Numbered from the stretch's first letter, positions 8,020-17,372 are shown. The stretch: DNA of 64,000 nucleotides from Ligilactobacillus aviarius subsp. aviarius DSM 20655 (GCF_001436315.1 NZ_AYZA01000019.1:191305-255304), one strand, 5' to 3'. Notes: generated from the letters alone by a model not told the origin. Translations and numbers: made by a program.

Positions 8020-8250
8020 TTATTCAAAATCATCTTCAGTTGCAGTGATTTTTACAATTTTCAATCCTAAGCGATTAGCTAATTGAACTGGGTACCAACT
8101 ATCATCTTTATCACCGTCAAAGTCCATAAATGGTTTGGCATCCATCCAAAAATCACTGTAAGTTACTTTTTCGTGGCCTTCTTCACCACTGACTGAACTA
8201 ACGTAACCTTTTTCTTCACTTTTAAGTACGAATACACTATCTAAATTCAT
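8020..8250 (-). CDS. Small acidic hypothetical protein
   Basis: The 76-residue acidic soluble protein is rich in Asp/Glu, with the sequence DFDGDKDDSWYPVQLANRLG in its second half. ATG 8250 is preceded by AAAGGAGA at good spacing. The frame extends to 8304, but that longer version lacks a ribosome-binding site. I recognise no family. It lies between the DMT carrier and the APC permease on the same strand and could be cotranscribed. Confidence 0.65.
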   Translation of the reverse strand: MNLDSVFVLKSEEKGYVSSVSGEEGHEKVTYSDFWMDAKPFMDFDGDKDDSWYPVQLANRLGLKIVKITATEDDFE

Positions 8251-8317
8251 GGTTAAAATCTCCTTTACTACCTTTATTGTAAAAGATAATTCGTTAATAT
8301 CCAAGAATTTTCATGTA

Positions 8318-9943
8318 CTATTTTTCAGCAGTATATTCCTTTTTTCCAATCAAAATAATTAAGATAATTCCAACAAGGGTAAGAGCACCAATGTACCACC
8401 AGCGCATTGCAAGGTGGGTTCCGCCAAGATAGAAGCTGCCGATCATTGCAACTAGCAAGACACTGATCATTCCGATCCATTGCGGCTTCGTGAAGGCTTC
8501 GCCAATTGAACTGCGTTGTTCGCGTCGCGTTACGTATGGCATGATCGCACCTAAGCCAATCAAAACGATGATTGCGATGATATTGATTGCCAATTCATAC
8601 CACCATGTTCCTGAGAATTGACTGACATCTTGCGGAGCAATTCCTAAAATCGTAGCAACTGCAGTAACAATCAACATCCACCAGCCAACTGCTAATGCAA
8701 ATTTGCGGTTTTTAATAAAGACATATTCTGATGGAAATTGATCTTCTTTTTGACGAATTTTAATAAATGCATAGAAAATCCAGCATGTAACCCCTGGAGA
8801 AACGATGCCGTTAAGATTCAGCAACCAGTTGAAGATATCATTCATATCAGGAAGGAAAATTCCTAGTCCAATAATAAAGGCACTTAAAACGCAGGTCAAG
8901 ATATAACCGTTGATCGGCAAACCATTGGCATTTGTTTTCCGTAAGAACTTCGGCATGTATTTTGAACCGGTGTCGGAAATCAAGATCCGTGTCATTGCAT
9001 CCAATAAAACAGCTAACAAAGCACACATGTAAAAGACTTCCGTCCATGCAAAGCAATACATGAAAAAGTTTCCGACATGGAATTGACGGCCAAGCGCTTG
9101 GAATGCGTAGTACGAACCATTCATCTTAAGATCATTTGGCAAATGGTGAGCATTAAAGAATACTCCAAGTGAAAACGAACCAAAGATCGTTAAAAAGGCT
9201 GTCATCACGGCTAACATAATCATTGCTTTAGGAAAGTCGGACTTCGGCTTTTTCATGCGGGTTACAAACGGAGCAACCAGTTCTGCACCATTCATGGCAT
9301 AAATCAACATTCCGATTGTTGCGAAATATTTAAAATTAAAAGTTGGAAGAATTGCATGTAAGTTAAATGGTTGAGTTGCAATATGCCGGCCCTCAGCTAA
9401 GGCGCCAAACGTCATAATTACAAAGAGAACCGTCATTCCAAACATTGCAACCCCGCCAATCGTACTTAAAACTTCAAGGGAGTTTTTAAAGCGTGATTGA
9501 ATAAAAATAAAAATTACAAAAACTAATAAACTTAATAATGCAAATTTGGCGTTTGAAAGATGATTTTCAAGGGAATCACTGCCATTAAAACACCATCCAA
9601 GCCCAACAACAACTGAATTTGCCGTATCAACAACGTATGGAATCGACGCAGCCCAGTAAGTCCACGCAGTAAAGTAACCGAGGAATTCACCACTCGTTCC
9701 GCGGACCCATGAACTTAAACCGCCACCTTCTTTACTGAATGCCGATCCTAACTGACCGACCATTAATGAGTAGGGAATTACATAAACAAATAACATAATT
9801 ACCCAACTCGAAATTACACTTAATCCTTGATTTTGAAAGTTATAAATCAAGTCATCAAAGCCAATGACGGTTACAAAATCCATTAACGCCAACACTGGCC
9901 AGGTAATATATGATTTCTTCGATTGATTAACATCCTCCATCAT
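8318..9943 (-). CDS. APC-superfamily amino-acid permease / antiporter
   Basis: The 541-residue membrane protein has 12 or more transmembrane segments. It resembles the glutamate:GABA antiporter / amino-acid transporter branch of APC. The first helix is followed by GFDDLIYNFQNQGLSVISSW, and a KEGGGLSSWVRG motif lies near residue 71. Substrate cannot be fixed; no decarboxylase gene adjoins, so a GadC-like assignment is only a possibility. An AAAGGAG lies 11 bases upstream of ATG 9943. An AT-rich leader of about 230 bp separates it from the divergent regulator at 10175. Confidence 0.85.
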   Translation of the reverse strand: MMEDVNQSKKSYITWPVLALMDFVTVIGFDDLIYNFQNQGLSVISSWVIMLFVYVIPYSLMVGQLGSAFSKEGGGLSSWVRGTSGEFLGYFTAWTYWAASIPYVVDTANSVVVGLGWCFNGSDSLENHLSNAKFALLSLLVFVIFIFIQSRFKNSLEVLSTIGGVAMFGMTVLFVIMTFGALAEGRHIATQPFNLHAILPTFNFKYFATIGMLIYAMNGAELVAPFVTRMKKPKSDFPKAMIMLAVMTAFLTIFGSFSLGVFFNAHHLPNDLKMNGSYYAFQALGRQFHVGNFFMYCFAWTEVFYMCALLAVLLDAMTRILISDTGSKYMPKFLRKTNANGLPINGYILTCVLSAFIIGLGIFLPDMNDIFNWLLNLNGIVSPGVTCWIFYAFIKIRQKEDQFPSEYVFIKNRKFALAVGWWMLIVTAVATILGIAPQDVSQFSGTWWYELAINIIAIIVLIGLGAIMPYVTRREQRSSIGEAFTKPQWIGMISVLLVAMIGSFYLGGTHLAMRWWYIGALTLVGIILIILIGKKEYTAEK

Positions 9944-10174
9944 ATTTGAATTCGCTCCTTTAATTTAAAGTATCAAATTAATTCTACCTTAAATTTGAAA
10001 CAAAGAGAATAAAAAATTGATTTCACCGGCGATTTTGAAAAGTTTTCTTTATCAAAATCGAATATAAACTTCAGAATATTTTAAAAATAATTCTTATTTT
10101 AGTCTTTTTTTTCATTGATATCTTTTGGTATCATTAGTTATAAAGTGAAAATATATAATAAAGGGTGTTGCTGA

Positions 10175-10858
10175 ATGACAAAGAAAGAAATTTTACTTGT
10201 CACCAACAAAAAAGGATTAAGCGACTCATTAGTTTCAGTATCAACTGATTTAGAGGTTTTATGGACTGGGGATCATGAACAAGCAATTGCAATTTATCAA
10301 CGTGAACGTAATACCATTCAAGCAGTGATCATTGACTGGGATGATCCGGCAATTAACGCTGCCGATGTGATTGAACAAATTCAACATGAAAGTAATGTTC
10401 CGGTAATTGCAATGGTCAGCAAGGAGAACGTTGACGCCGTAGTTGGCAATCCTGCCGTTAATGACTACGTAACGAAACCATTTGGAACAGAAGAGCTATT
10501 AGCACGGACACAAGTTGTGATTCGACGGAATAAGACTAAGACAACGGTTAATGACAGTATTTATCGAATTCAGGATTTAACTTTGAATTTAAAAACTAGT
10601 CAAGTATATCGGAATGGTGAAAGTATCCGGTTAACTCACCGCGAATTTCAAATGTTACTGCTTTTGTTTGAACACCAAGGTGATGTTCTTTCACGGGAAA
10701 TGCTTTTAGATCAGATTTGGGGTAAAGATTTTAAGGGACAACAAAATATCGTTGACGTATATGTCCGGCTACTGCGGCAAAAGATTCATGACGATGACAG
10801 GTCAAATCGGCTTATTCGAACAATTCGCGGTGTGGGATATGGACTAGCTACCAAGTAA
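10175..10858 (+). CDS. Orphan OmpR/PhoB-family response regulator with atypical receiver
   Basis: Residues 1-120 form a receiver fold and 130-225 a winged helix (LTHREFQMLLLLFEHQGDVLS, then VDVYVRLLRQKIH and IRTIRGVGYGL). The putative phospho-acceptor is D54 and the K in VTKPF is kept. However, the acidic pair that normally follows strand 1 is replaced by LLVTNKKG. That pair chelates Mg2+, so phosphorylation is doubtful. No histidine kinase adjoins. It may act constitutively or be controlled in another way. AAGGGTG precedes the ATG. Confidence 0.85.
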   Translation: MTKKEILLVTNKKGLSDSLVSVSTDLEVLWTGDHEQAIAIYQRERNTIQAVIIDWDDPAINAADVIEQIQHESNVPVIAMVSKENVDAVVGNPAVNDYVTKPFGTEELLARTQVVIRRNKTKTTVNDSIYRIQDLTLNLKTSQVYRNGESIRLTHREFQMLLLLFEHQGDVLSREMLLDQIWGKDFKGQQNIVDVYVRLLRQKIHDDDRSNRLIRTIRGVGYGLATK

Positions 10859-10983
10859 TTTGGTACTTTCACATATTTTTCTTAAATATCAAAAATCTTT
10901 CATAAAAAAACTAAGACTTAGTAACTGATTAACCTAATTATCCTTCTATAATTTTATTCGTTAAGTTATGGGAGGTAATTCGA

Positions 10984-11670
10984 ATGAAGAAAAATAATAA
11001 GTTAGTTCTTTTAGGCGCTGCATTAACAATGACTGCAGGCTTAAGCATGGTAAGTGCAAGTGTTAATGCTGATCAAGTAATTAATGCAGGTCAATATACT
11101 GAAAGTGCACAACAATTACAACAAATCTTTACAAACAAGAACAAGAACTTCTCATTAAAGGAAGTTTCTGTTGAAAATCATAACGATAACAAGCAAGAAC
11201 CAGTATATGAATTAGAAGGATTCAATGCTAAGAAGACTCAAAGTGCAAAGATGGTCGTTAACGCTGAAAAGACAAACGAAGTCATCAAGAACAAGACAAA
11301 GAAGATGTCTTCAAGCGATAAAAAAGACGCAAATGCATTAAACGTTAATGATGTAAAGAAGAGTCCAGTTGACGCAATCAACTTGGCTAAGAAGTACGCT
11401 AACGTAACCGGCAACCCAACATCATGGAAACTTGAAATGACAAAGGTTAACGGTAACGAAACACCAGTTTATGAAATTGAATTTAATGGTACAGCAACCG
11501 CCGCAAGCTCATCTTCAACTTCATCAGCTAAGAGCTCAAGCGTTAAGAGTACAAAAGCCAAGAAGAGTTCAAAGGCTTCATCAAAGAAAGCCATCAAGAA
11601 CGCCAAGAAAGTTACCGTTAAGTTAAATGCAACAAATGGTAACAAGATTGCCGTTGAAAATGACGACTAA
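10984..11670 (+). CDS. Secreted PepSY-like protein with Ser/Lys-rich insert
   Basis: The 228-residue protein has a classical Sec signal peptide (KKNNK, hydrophobic core, cleavage probably after VNA near residue 29). The rest is two PepSY-like stretches (about 40-120 and 128-165, the second ending TPVYEIEF). A low-complexity Ser/Lys segment (about 170-205) follows before a short final strand. It is probably extracellular or wall-associated. Function is unknown; PepSY proteins often modulate proteases or bind envelope components. It has a good SD (GGGAGG) and its own terminator. It sits behind the orphan regulator, which is a candidate controller by position only. Confidence 0.7.
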   Translation: MKKNNKLVLLGAALTMTAGLSMVSASVNADQVINAGQYTESAQQLQQIFTNKNKNFSLKEVSVENHNDNKQEPVYELEGFNAKKTQSAKMVVNAEKTNEVIKNKTKKMSSSDKKDANALNVNDVKKSPVDAINLAKKYANVTGNPTSWKLEMTKVNGNETPVYEIEFNGTATAASSSSTSSAKSSSVKSTKAKKSSKASSKKAIKNAKKVTVKLNATNGNKIAVENDD

Positions 11671-11706
11671 TTATTATCACTAAAGGTTAAATTTATACGA
11701 TTTAAG

Positions 11707-11738
11707 AAGCTATGGCTATTACGGCCGTAGCTTTTTTA
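11707..11738 (+). terminator. Terminator after secreted protein gene
   Basis: AAGCTATGGC pairs with GGCCGTAGCTT around a short loop (TATTAC), followed by TTTTTT. Confidence 0.85.
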
Positions 11739-11875
11739 GTACTTAGAAAATTAATTTCCAGTAAATTAGTATCTTTTCATATTTGATTAATGTAAAATTA
11801 AACTAAGTTTTTTAATAAAATTAGTCATTTGTTGCTTTAATTTTAGATAAATCCGAGCATTAAAAAGGAGAATAA

Positions 11876-13018
11876 ATGAAGAAAAGGCTATTAGCATCGC
11901 GCGTATTTAACGATACGGGGGATTGGTTTTATTATTTTGTGATTGTTGTTATTATTTATACAATGTCGAGGAACCCGATCACGATGGGAATATTATCAGC
12001 TTCCTACACTTTACCAGGAATCTTGGTTAGTAAAAAATTAGCGAATATTATTAATAAGCTAAATGACCGAACATCTTTAATTATGTTTGATTTATTAAGA
12101 GTTATTGTCTTAATAGGAATTGTTCTTACGAGTAATGTATGGGTTGCACTAATCTGTGTATTCTTGGAACAAGTTTTTGCGATTGGAAGTAATCTATCTT
12201 TCCAAAGAGTAACCGTGGATGTAGTCCAAGATAAAGAGGAACTTTTAAAGTTCAACCGTCAGCTTAAAGCGTTTTCTAATATAAGTCGCTTGTTAGTTAT
12301 TCCGTCCTATTTATTGCTACACCGGTTTGTTTCTAATAAGTCCGTTTTAGGATTAGATATTTTATTTACAATAGTTTCGCTTTTTGAAACTTTTAGAATT
12401 GAAACTACACATTATAAATCTTCAGTGGAAGACATAGGACCGTTAGAACTGAAAAAATTTCATTTTGGAAAAATAACAAAAATGATTTTGGCTTTTTCAT
12501 TATTGAATGTTTTTAGATCATTTGTCGATGCTTACGGAATTATGTATATTGGCAAAATATCGAAAAACGTTAGTATAGGCTATACAGCACTTGTTTTTAT
12601 ACTAAGTATTGCTGATTTGTTGGGAAGTCTTATGTCCAAAAACGTCATTAAAATCGAAAACCTTAGTCAAAATAAAATATTAATTTGGTCATTTACTAGT
12701 ATTTTGGTGTTGTTTACTATTCCTTCAGTGATCCATAATGTGTGTTGTTTTATTATAACAATCTTTTTGATTCGACTCGTATTATCGATTTTAGAGCTTT
12801 TTGCACTTTATAATATGCAATCGAGCGTGCCAGAAAAGATCCACCAGTATACTGCTTTGCAAACGATGGCAGTTGATGGTGTATCACTTGTAAATTCAAT
12901 TGCAGGTGGATTTGTTATTCAGAAAATTGACATATTTAATTATATGAAAATAGTTATTTTAACCGTTTTGATTTTGGAAATCATAATAAAAAATATCAAT
13001 ACCTCAAACGCCACTTAA
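11876..13018 (+). CDS. MFS transporter (AT-rich, possibly acquired)
   Basis: The 380-residue protein has about 10-12 hydrophobic segments and an N-terminal SRVFNDTGDWFYYFVIVVII region typical of macrolide-efflux-like MFS proteins. It lacks a clean motif A, so substrate and direction are uncertain. Codon and base use are more AT-rich than the flanking carriers, hinting at transfer. AAAGGAG lies 5 bases before ATG 11876. The gene is alone between terminators at 11707 and 13083. Confidence 0.75.
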   Translation: MKKRLLASRVFNDTGDWFYYFVIVVIIYTMSRNPITMGILSASYTLPGILVSKKLANIINKLNDRTSLIMFDLLRVIVLIGIVLTSNVWVALICVFLEQVFAIGSNLSFQRVTVDVVQDKEELLKFNRQLKAFSNISRLLVIPSYLLLHRFVSNKSVLGLDILFTIVSLFETFRIETTHYKSSVEDIGPLELKKFHFGKITKMILAFSLLNVFRSFVDAYGIMYIGKISKNVSIGYTALVFILSIADLLGSLMSKNVIKIENLSQNKILIWSFTSILVLFTIPSVIHNVCCFIITIFLIRLVLSILELFALYNMQSSVPEKIHQYTALQTMAVDGVSLVNSIAGGFVIQKIDIFNYMKIVILTVLILEIIIKNINTSNAT

Positions 13019-13082
13019 AAACTTTTAACGCAGATGCGGAAATTAATAGCTTGATTATCGTTGGATAATTTAATTAAAAAAC

Positions 13083-13136
13083 AAAAATATAGTGAATACG
13101 GAGAACTTACTTGTCTTTCATTTTCACTATATTTTT
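13083..13136 (+). terminator. Long-loop hairpin terminator after MFS gene
   Basis: AAAAATATAGTGAA (13083-13096) pairs with TTCACTATATTTTT (13123-13136), 14 bp, with a 26-base loop and T-rich end. The rest of the 405-bp gap (13137-13423) is AT-rich with no gene or recognisable riboswitch that I can see. Confidence 0.7.
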
Positions 13137-13423
13137 TATTTTCATTTTTTACGAACCATTTTTAATAAATTAAGTAGTAAATCCGTAATAACTATAAATG
13201 TTAAATTTTAAAACCCTGTTTCGATACAAAATTCCAAACATTAATTCTTATATCAGGGCCATCACTGAACGTCATCCTATTTTAGTTATTGTTCGTTTAT
13301 ACCAAAATAAACAACTAAATAATTTATTTTTCAATTTATTTATAGAATAAATGCGTATATTTATATTTAATATAGAAATATCGTATGTTATTATTTTGAA
13401 CATAAAGGAAGGAGTTGTTGTAA

Positions 13424-14057
13424 ATGGAAAATACAGTTGAAAATGCCGTTCAATTTTTAAAGGACGGAAAGTTTATTATTTTGGCAGATAATGAATCACG
13501 CGAAAATGAAGGAGATTTAGTTGCTTTCGGCGATCGAATCACTCCTGAGGTCGTATACAAGATGTTAAATCTTGCTAATAGCTTAATGTGCGTGCCGATC
13601 AATTCAAAGATTGCCAATCGTCTTGGCTTTGAAGTAATGGTTAAAAACAGCACCGATCCAAACGGAACTCCGTTTATGGTGACAACCGACGCAACCCATG
13701 AAGCAGCTGGGGTTACGACCGGGGTATCTGCTTATGATCGGGCAGCAACCATTAAGTTAATTGCTGATCCAACTTCAAAACCGGAACAATTTAATCATCC
13801 TGGTCATATTCAACCATTGATTACCCAAGATAAAGGAATTCGGGTTCGGAAAGGGCACACTGAAGCAACTGTCGATTTAACTTATATCGCAGGGGCTGAA
13901 CCCGTTACCGTAATTATCGAAGTTTTAAACCAAGACGGAAAAATGGCCCTTACACGCATTAGCCGAAAAGGAACAAATTCCGATGATCACAGTTGAACAA
14001 ATCGAAAAATATCTTGATGATCATCAAATCAAATATGCGTCTGAGTTGACGAAATAG
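13424..14057 (+). pseudogene. ribB: 3,4-dihydroxy-2-butanone-4-phosphate synthase, frameshifted near C-terminus
   Basis: The intact frame (13424-13996, 190 aa) has the DHBP synthase signatures: DNESRENEGDL (residues 22-32), the HPGHIQPL loop, and RKGHTEATVDL. This enzyme makes the four-carbon unit of riboflavin from ribulose 5-phosphate. After KMAL near 13943-13951 the reading leaves the family pattern and stops at 13994-13996. The +1 frame from 13950 to TAG 14055-14057 instead encodes LHALAEKEQIPMITVEQIEKYL, which is the expected C-terminal helix region. So a small indel has truncated the protein. All recognised catalytic-loop motifs precede the lesion, so residual activity is conceivable. 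No other riboflavin gene adjoins. Confidence 0.75.
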
Positions 14058-14106
14058 GGTAAATCAGAAATAATTAACGTCCATCGCAAATTTTGGAGGA
14101 AAGAAA

Positions 14107-15345
14107 TTGAAAAAGAATCGAAATGTTGTTGCATTTGCAGGAGTTATGTTTCATTTAATGATCGGATCAGTTTATGCATGGAGTGTTTTCTCAAAACCAA
14201 TCATTGCGCAAACCCATTGGAGTGAAGCATCCGTATCATTCGCATTTAGTTTAGCAATTTTTTGTCTAGGGATGTCAGCTGCCTTTATGGGAAAGGCCGT
14301 TGAAAAGTTCGGACCAACCGTTACCGGAACGATTTCAAGTATTTTGTTCGGTTCAGGAATTGCCTTGACCGGATTAGCAATTCATTTACATTCACTCATT
14401 TTACTTTATTTAGGTTACGGGGTGATCGGCGGAATTGGTTTAGGTGCCGGTTACGTTACCCCCGTATCAACGATTATCAAATGGTTTCCTGATCGCCGCG
14501 GATTAGCAACCGGACTTGCAATCATGGGATTTGGTTTCGCCGCATTGTTGACCAGTCCAATTGCCCAAGCTTTAATTAAGGCCGTTGGAATCGTTAAGAC
14601 CTTTTATATTCTAGGATTAGTATATTTCATTGTAATGATCATTTCGGCTCAATTTATCAAGCGACCAAATGAAAATGAAATTCCAAAGGTTGAAAATGCC
14701 AAGACAACGATCAAATCAACGTTCCTTGATGGTAAACAATTTACCGCCAACGAAGCGGTTAAAACCCGTTCATTCCGGCTATTATGGTTAATGTTCTTTA
14801 TCAACATTACATGCGGAATCGGCCTTGTTTCAGCTGCCTCACCAATGGCTCAATCAATGACTGGAATGTCCGTTGCCAAGGCCGCCGTTATGGTTGGAAT
14901 CATCGGATTATTTAATGGTTTCGGACGTCTCGTCTGGGCAACGTTGTCAGATTACATTGGGCGGCCAAACACGTTCTCACTGATTTTCATCGTCGATATT
15001 TTAATGTTAGGTTTAATGTTGATTTTCAAATTACCATTCGTCTTTACCATTGCGCTTTGCTTATTGCTTTCATGCTATGGTGCAGGATTCTCCGTTATTC
15101 CAGCATATCTCGGCGACGTTTTTGGAACCAAGGAGCTCGGGGCAATCCACGGTTACGTGTTGACTGCCTGGGCCGTTGCCGGAATGGTTGGACCAGTGTT
15201 ATTATCCGTAACGCATGAACTATTACATACATATACCGTTACGATCATTGCGTTTATTATCATTGATGTAATTGCTTTGTTCTTCTCATATCGCATTCGA
15301 AAAGACTTCGTTCGTGAAATTCGGAATTTGAAGCAAGAAGCATAA
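14107..15345 (+). CDS. OFA (oxalate/formate antiporter-like) MFS permease
   Basis: The 412-residue protein has 12 transmembrane segments and the OFA-family opening (MFHLMIGSVYAWSVFSKP). It also has the GGIGLGAGYVTPVSTIIKWFPDRRGLA stretch typical of lactate/oxalate:formate type carriers. It probably moves a monocarboxylate. The start is TTG 14107, preceded by TTTGGAGGAAAG; there is no ATG at the correct place. It is 50 bp downstream of the ribB remnant and may share its transcript. Confidence 0.85.
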   Translation: MKKNRNVVAFAGVMFHLMIGSVYAWSVFSKPIIAQTHWSEASVSFAFSLAIFCLGMSAAFMGKAVEKFGPTVTGTISSILFGSGIALTGLAIHLHSLILLYLGYGVIGGIGLGAGYVTPVSTIIKWFPDRRGLATGLAIMGFGFAALLTSPIAQALIKAVGIVKTFYILGLVYFIVMIISAQFIKRPNENEIPKVENAKTTIKSTFLDGKQFTANEAVKTRSFRLLWLMFFINITCGIGLVSAASPMAQSMTGMSVAKAAVMVGIIGLFNGFGRLVWATLSDYIGRPNTFSLIFIVDILMLGLMLIFKLPFVFTIALCLLLSCYGAGFSVIPAYLGDVFGTKELGAIHGYVLTAWAVAGMVGPVLLSVTHELLHTYTVTIIAFIIIDVIALFFSYRIRKDFVREIRNLKQEA

Positions 15346-15372
15346 ACCTTTTAAAGGTTAAATAATAAGGAG

Positions 15373-15400
15373 CCTGTGTCTGGAAAGATGCAGGTTTTTT
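15373..15400 (+). terminator. Terminator after OFA permease
   Basis: CCTGTGTCT / AGATGCAGG (9 bp with two G-T pairs, GGAA loop) is followed by TTTTTT. Confidence 0.85.
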
Positions 15401-15402
15401 CA

Positions 15403-15834
15403 TTAATTAGAAAGATTGATAGTATATTCCAATTTTCCGTTGTTTGCCGTAACAATTAATTCCATATTCGGATCGTCGGCATTAAAATATATCTTTGAAT
15501 GAGTTTGCATGCTTACTTCTTGAGTTACAGGGATAATCACACTTTTTAAAAATCCATTCTTATCATTATCTCGAATATCTTGAAGTAAAGATTGATTTTT
15601 TAAATGAACAGAATATCCATCATTAAAAGAATGAATATCAATAGACAAATTATGGTTCTGATAATCATTTACGATTTCATTCATTGTCATTTTTTGTTGC
15701 GGAGAATCCTGTTTTATTGTAAATCGATGTTCAACAGATGACGATGTTGAATGTCGATGCGTAACTACTTGTTTATTTTGAGAACACGCAGTTAATAATA
15801 TTATTAAAGGTAAACAAATGAAGAATTTCTTCAA
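15403..15834 (-). CDS. Small lipoprotein
   Basis: From TTG 15834 the protein is 143 residues: KKFFICLPLIILLTACSQNK gives a short lipoprotein signal with lipobox LTAC. It would be lipid-anchored on the outer face of the membrane. The mature part is hydrophilic with a HRHSTSSS segment. I recognise no domain. The frame is open to 15900, but those residues precede a standard lipoprotein signal and lack a ribosome site; GGGTGTG supports a start at the GTG/TTG pair. Confidence 0.65.
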   Translation of the reverse strand: MKKFFICLPLIILLTACSQNKQVVTHRHSTSSSVEHRFTIKQDSPQQKMTMNEIVNDYQNHNLSIDIHSFNDGYSVHLKNQSLLQDIRDNDKNGFLKSVIIPVTQEVSMQTHSKIYFNADDPNMELIVTANNGKLEYTINLSN

Positions 15835-15909
15835 AAAAATCACACCCAGTCTTGCATGTTTACATACTTTATAGTTATTATACACTCCAAGGATAATCAA
15901 TATGGTTTC

Positions 15910-15957
15910 ATGCTGTATTTAACACTAGAAGAACAAAAAGATTTTCAACAAAATTAG
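15910..15957 (+). pseudogene. Possible C-terminal remnant of a lost gene
   Basis: The frame reads ...YGFMLYLTLEEQKDFQQN and stops at 15955-15957, just ahead of the SD for the following fragment. It has the flavour of a protein C-terminus but is too short to identify. It is listed only because the neighbouring acetyltransferase also looks truncated. Confidence 0.2.
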
Positions 15958-15966
15958 GAGAGTTTT

Positions 15967-16279
15967 ATGGATTTTAAATTTGGAAAATTCATTAGAAATA
16001 TTAACCATATGGAATAATAATGAATTGATTGGTTTGATCCGTGTGATTGGAGATGGGGAGACAATTCTCTACATTCAGGATTTGCTGATAAGACCTGACT
16101 ATCAAAATCAAGGATTAGGATCAATCTTACTGCAGAAAATGTGTGATCGTTATCAAAACGTTCGCCAAAAAGTGCTGATAACGGATAACACTAATAAAAT
16201 TAATTCTTTTTATGAGAAAAATGGTTTTGTAAAGAGTGATTATTTAAATCTTAATTGTTATTATTTTAAACAAAAATAG
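15967..16279 (+). pseudogene. GNAT acetyltransferase with lost N-terminus
   Basis: The frame from 15980 encodes 99 residues. It contains the GNAT core strands (LTIWNNNELIGLIRVIGDGE), the acetyl-CoA loop region RPDYQNQGLGSILLQKM, and the final NSFYEKNGFV. A well-placed AGGAGAG precedes ATG 15967, but that ATG is in another frame and reads MDFKFGKFIRNINHME then stop. Relatives start with about 35 further residues between a similar DFKF opening and the first strand. I infer a deletion plus frameshift. The TTG at 15980 has no proper ribosome site. Confidence 0.6.
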
Positions 16280-16300
16280 CAATAAAAAATGCATAAAAAA

Positions 16301-16341
16301 CACCCTAAATCTTGGATTTATTTTGTCCAAGATTTGGGGTG
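16301..16341 (-). terminator. Strong terminator of the glutamine amidotransferase gene
   Basis: The 16-bp stem CACCCTAAATCTTGGA / TCCAAGATTTGGGGTG (one G-T) is followed on the minus strand by TTTTTTATGC, so it terminates leftward transcription. The same hairpin may also stop rightward reading. Confidence 0.85.
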
Positions 16342-16373
16342 CATATCAATTGGCTCTTTTTATTTATCAAGAT

Positions 16374-17048
16374 TTAATTCGAGTGTGCTGTAATGTAATC
16401 CAATAACTGGAACATAATTTGCTTATTTTCTTTTGGAACAGCCTTATTAATAATTCGTTCTTTACTTTGATTTAATACTGAACCATCTATGTACGGATAA
16501 TCATTTACAACAATTTCTTTGACGTTATTATCTAAAGGTTCAAAGTGAAATTGTAATCCAATTACATTTTTTTGATAAAGATACCCTTGATTTTTAACGT
16601 GATCACTTGAAAACAATAATTGAGCTTTTGGAGGAATTTCAAACATATCTTCATGCCAATGTAAAACCGTTGCTTTTTCAGGAATATCAGGAATCAGGTG
16701 ACTTTGTAAGTATACTGGAGCCCATCCAACTTCCTTAAATGGCGCCTTTACAATTTTGCCGCCTAAAATTTTAGCAATTAATTGAGCACCAAAGCAAACC
16801 CCTAAGATCGGAATGTTTTTGCTTAATAATGATGATACTAATTTGTACTCCTGATGAATCCATGGCAAATCATCATTGGGACTCATCGGCCCGCCTAAAA
16901 TGACTAACATATCAGTATCATTGTCCGTGGGCAATTTACCGAACTGGTATGGATGATAGGTATATACATCATGATGGTGCAACTTAGCCCATTCTAAAAT
17001 GGAACCGGCCTTTTCATTGGGAGTATGCTGTAAAATATTAATTTTCAT
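16374..17048 (-). CDS. Class I glutamine amidotransferase-like protein
   Basis: The 224-residue protein has the class I GATase triad: C85 in GVCFGAQ, and H168 and E170 in GLQFHFEP. It also carries the oxyanion-side motif ILGGPMSPND and LHWHED. It resembles stand-alone GMP-synthase-like amidotransferases (YfeJ-type) with no synthetase domain, so the acceptor is unknown. AAAGGAA precedes ATG 17048. The gene is divergent from the GlnR-boxed amtB remnant, which hints at a nitrogen-related setting, but I see no GlnR box facing it. Confidence 0.82.
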   Translation of the reverse strand: MKINILQHTPNEKAGSILEWAKLHHHDVYTYHPYQFGKLPTDNDTDMLVILGGPMSPNDDLPWIHQEYKLVSSLLSKNIPILGVCFGAQLIAKILGGKIVKAPFKEVGWAPVYLQSHLIPDIPEKATVLHWHEDMFEIPPKAQLLFSSDHVKNQGYLYQKNVIGLQFHFEPLDNNVKEIVVNDYPYIDGSVLNQSKERIINKAVPKENKQIMFQLLDYITAHSN

Positions 17049-17332
17049 GAAATTCCTTTCTACACTAAAAAAGTGAAATGATTCTCAAAATTACTTTCAA
17101 CAAGGTCATTATATTATAAAAGATAAATTTAAAGATAGTATTGCTTATTCTTGAATCAACGTCTCAAATAAAAGTTCCTAAATTAAATCTCATTCATCGT
17201 AATATACTCCTTATATATTAGCTATATCGTAACTAAAACCATACAAAAAATCAATATTAGATTTTATTATATGGATATTAATCAATTACTTTGTTAATTT
17301 TTAGCCAAAAAAAGAATATCCGTTAATTTTAA

Positions 17333-17349
17333 TGTTACAATATCTAACA
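17333..17349. promoter_or_regulatory. GlnR operator upstream of amtB
   Basis: TGTTA, seven bases, TAACA matches the Firmicute GlnR/TnrA consensus TGTNA-N7-TNACA exactly. It overlaps a TACAAT -10 candidate (17336-17341) and ends 23 bp before ATG 17373, a position suited to repression when nitrogen is ample. The remainder of the 324-bp gap (17049-17332) is AT-rich with no gene that I can see. Confidence 0.85.
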
Positions 17350-17372
17350 TAAAATCAAGAAGGAGTAATTTT

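Noticed and set aside
8318..9943. Firm naming of the APC permease as gadC
   Set aside because: Resembles glutamate:GABA antiporters, but no decarboxylase is adjacent and substrate-defining residues cannot be judged by eye.
13137..13423. FMN riboswitch upstream of ribB
   Set aside because: The region contains a single AGGG-like stretch but none of the conserved RFN element segments.
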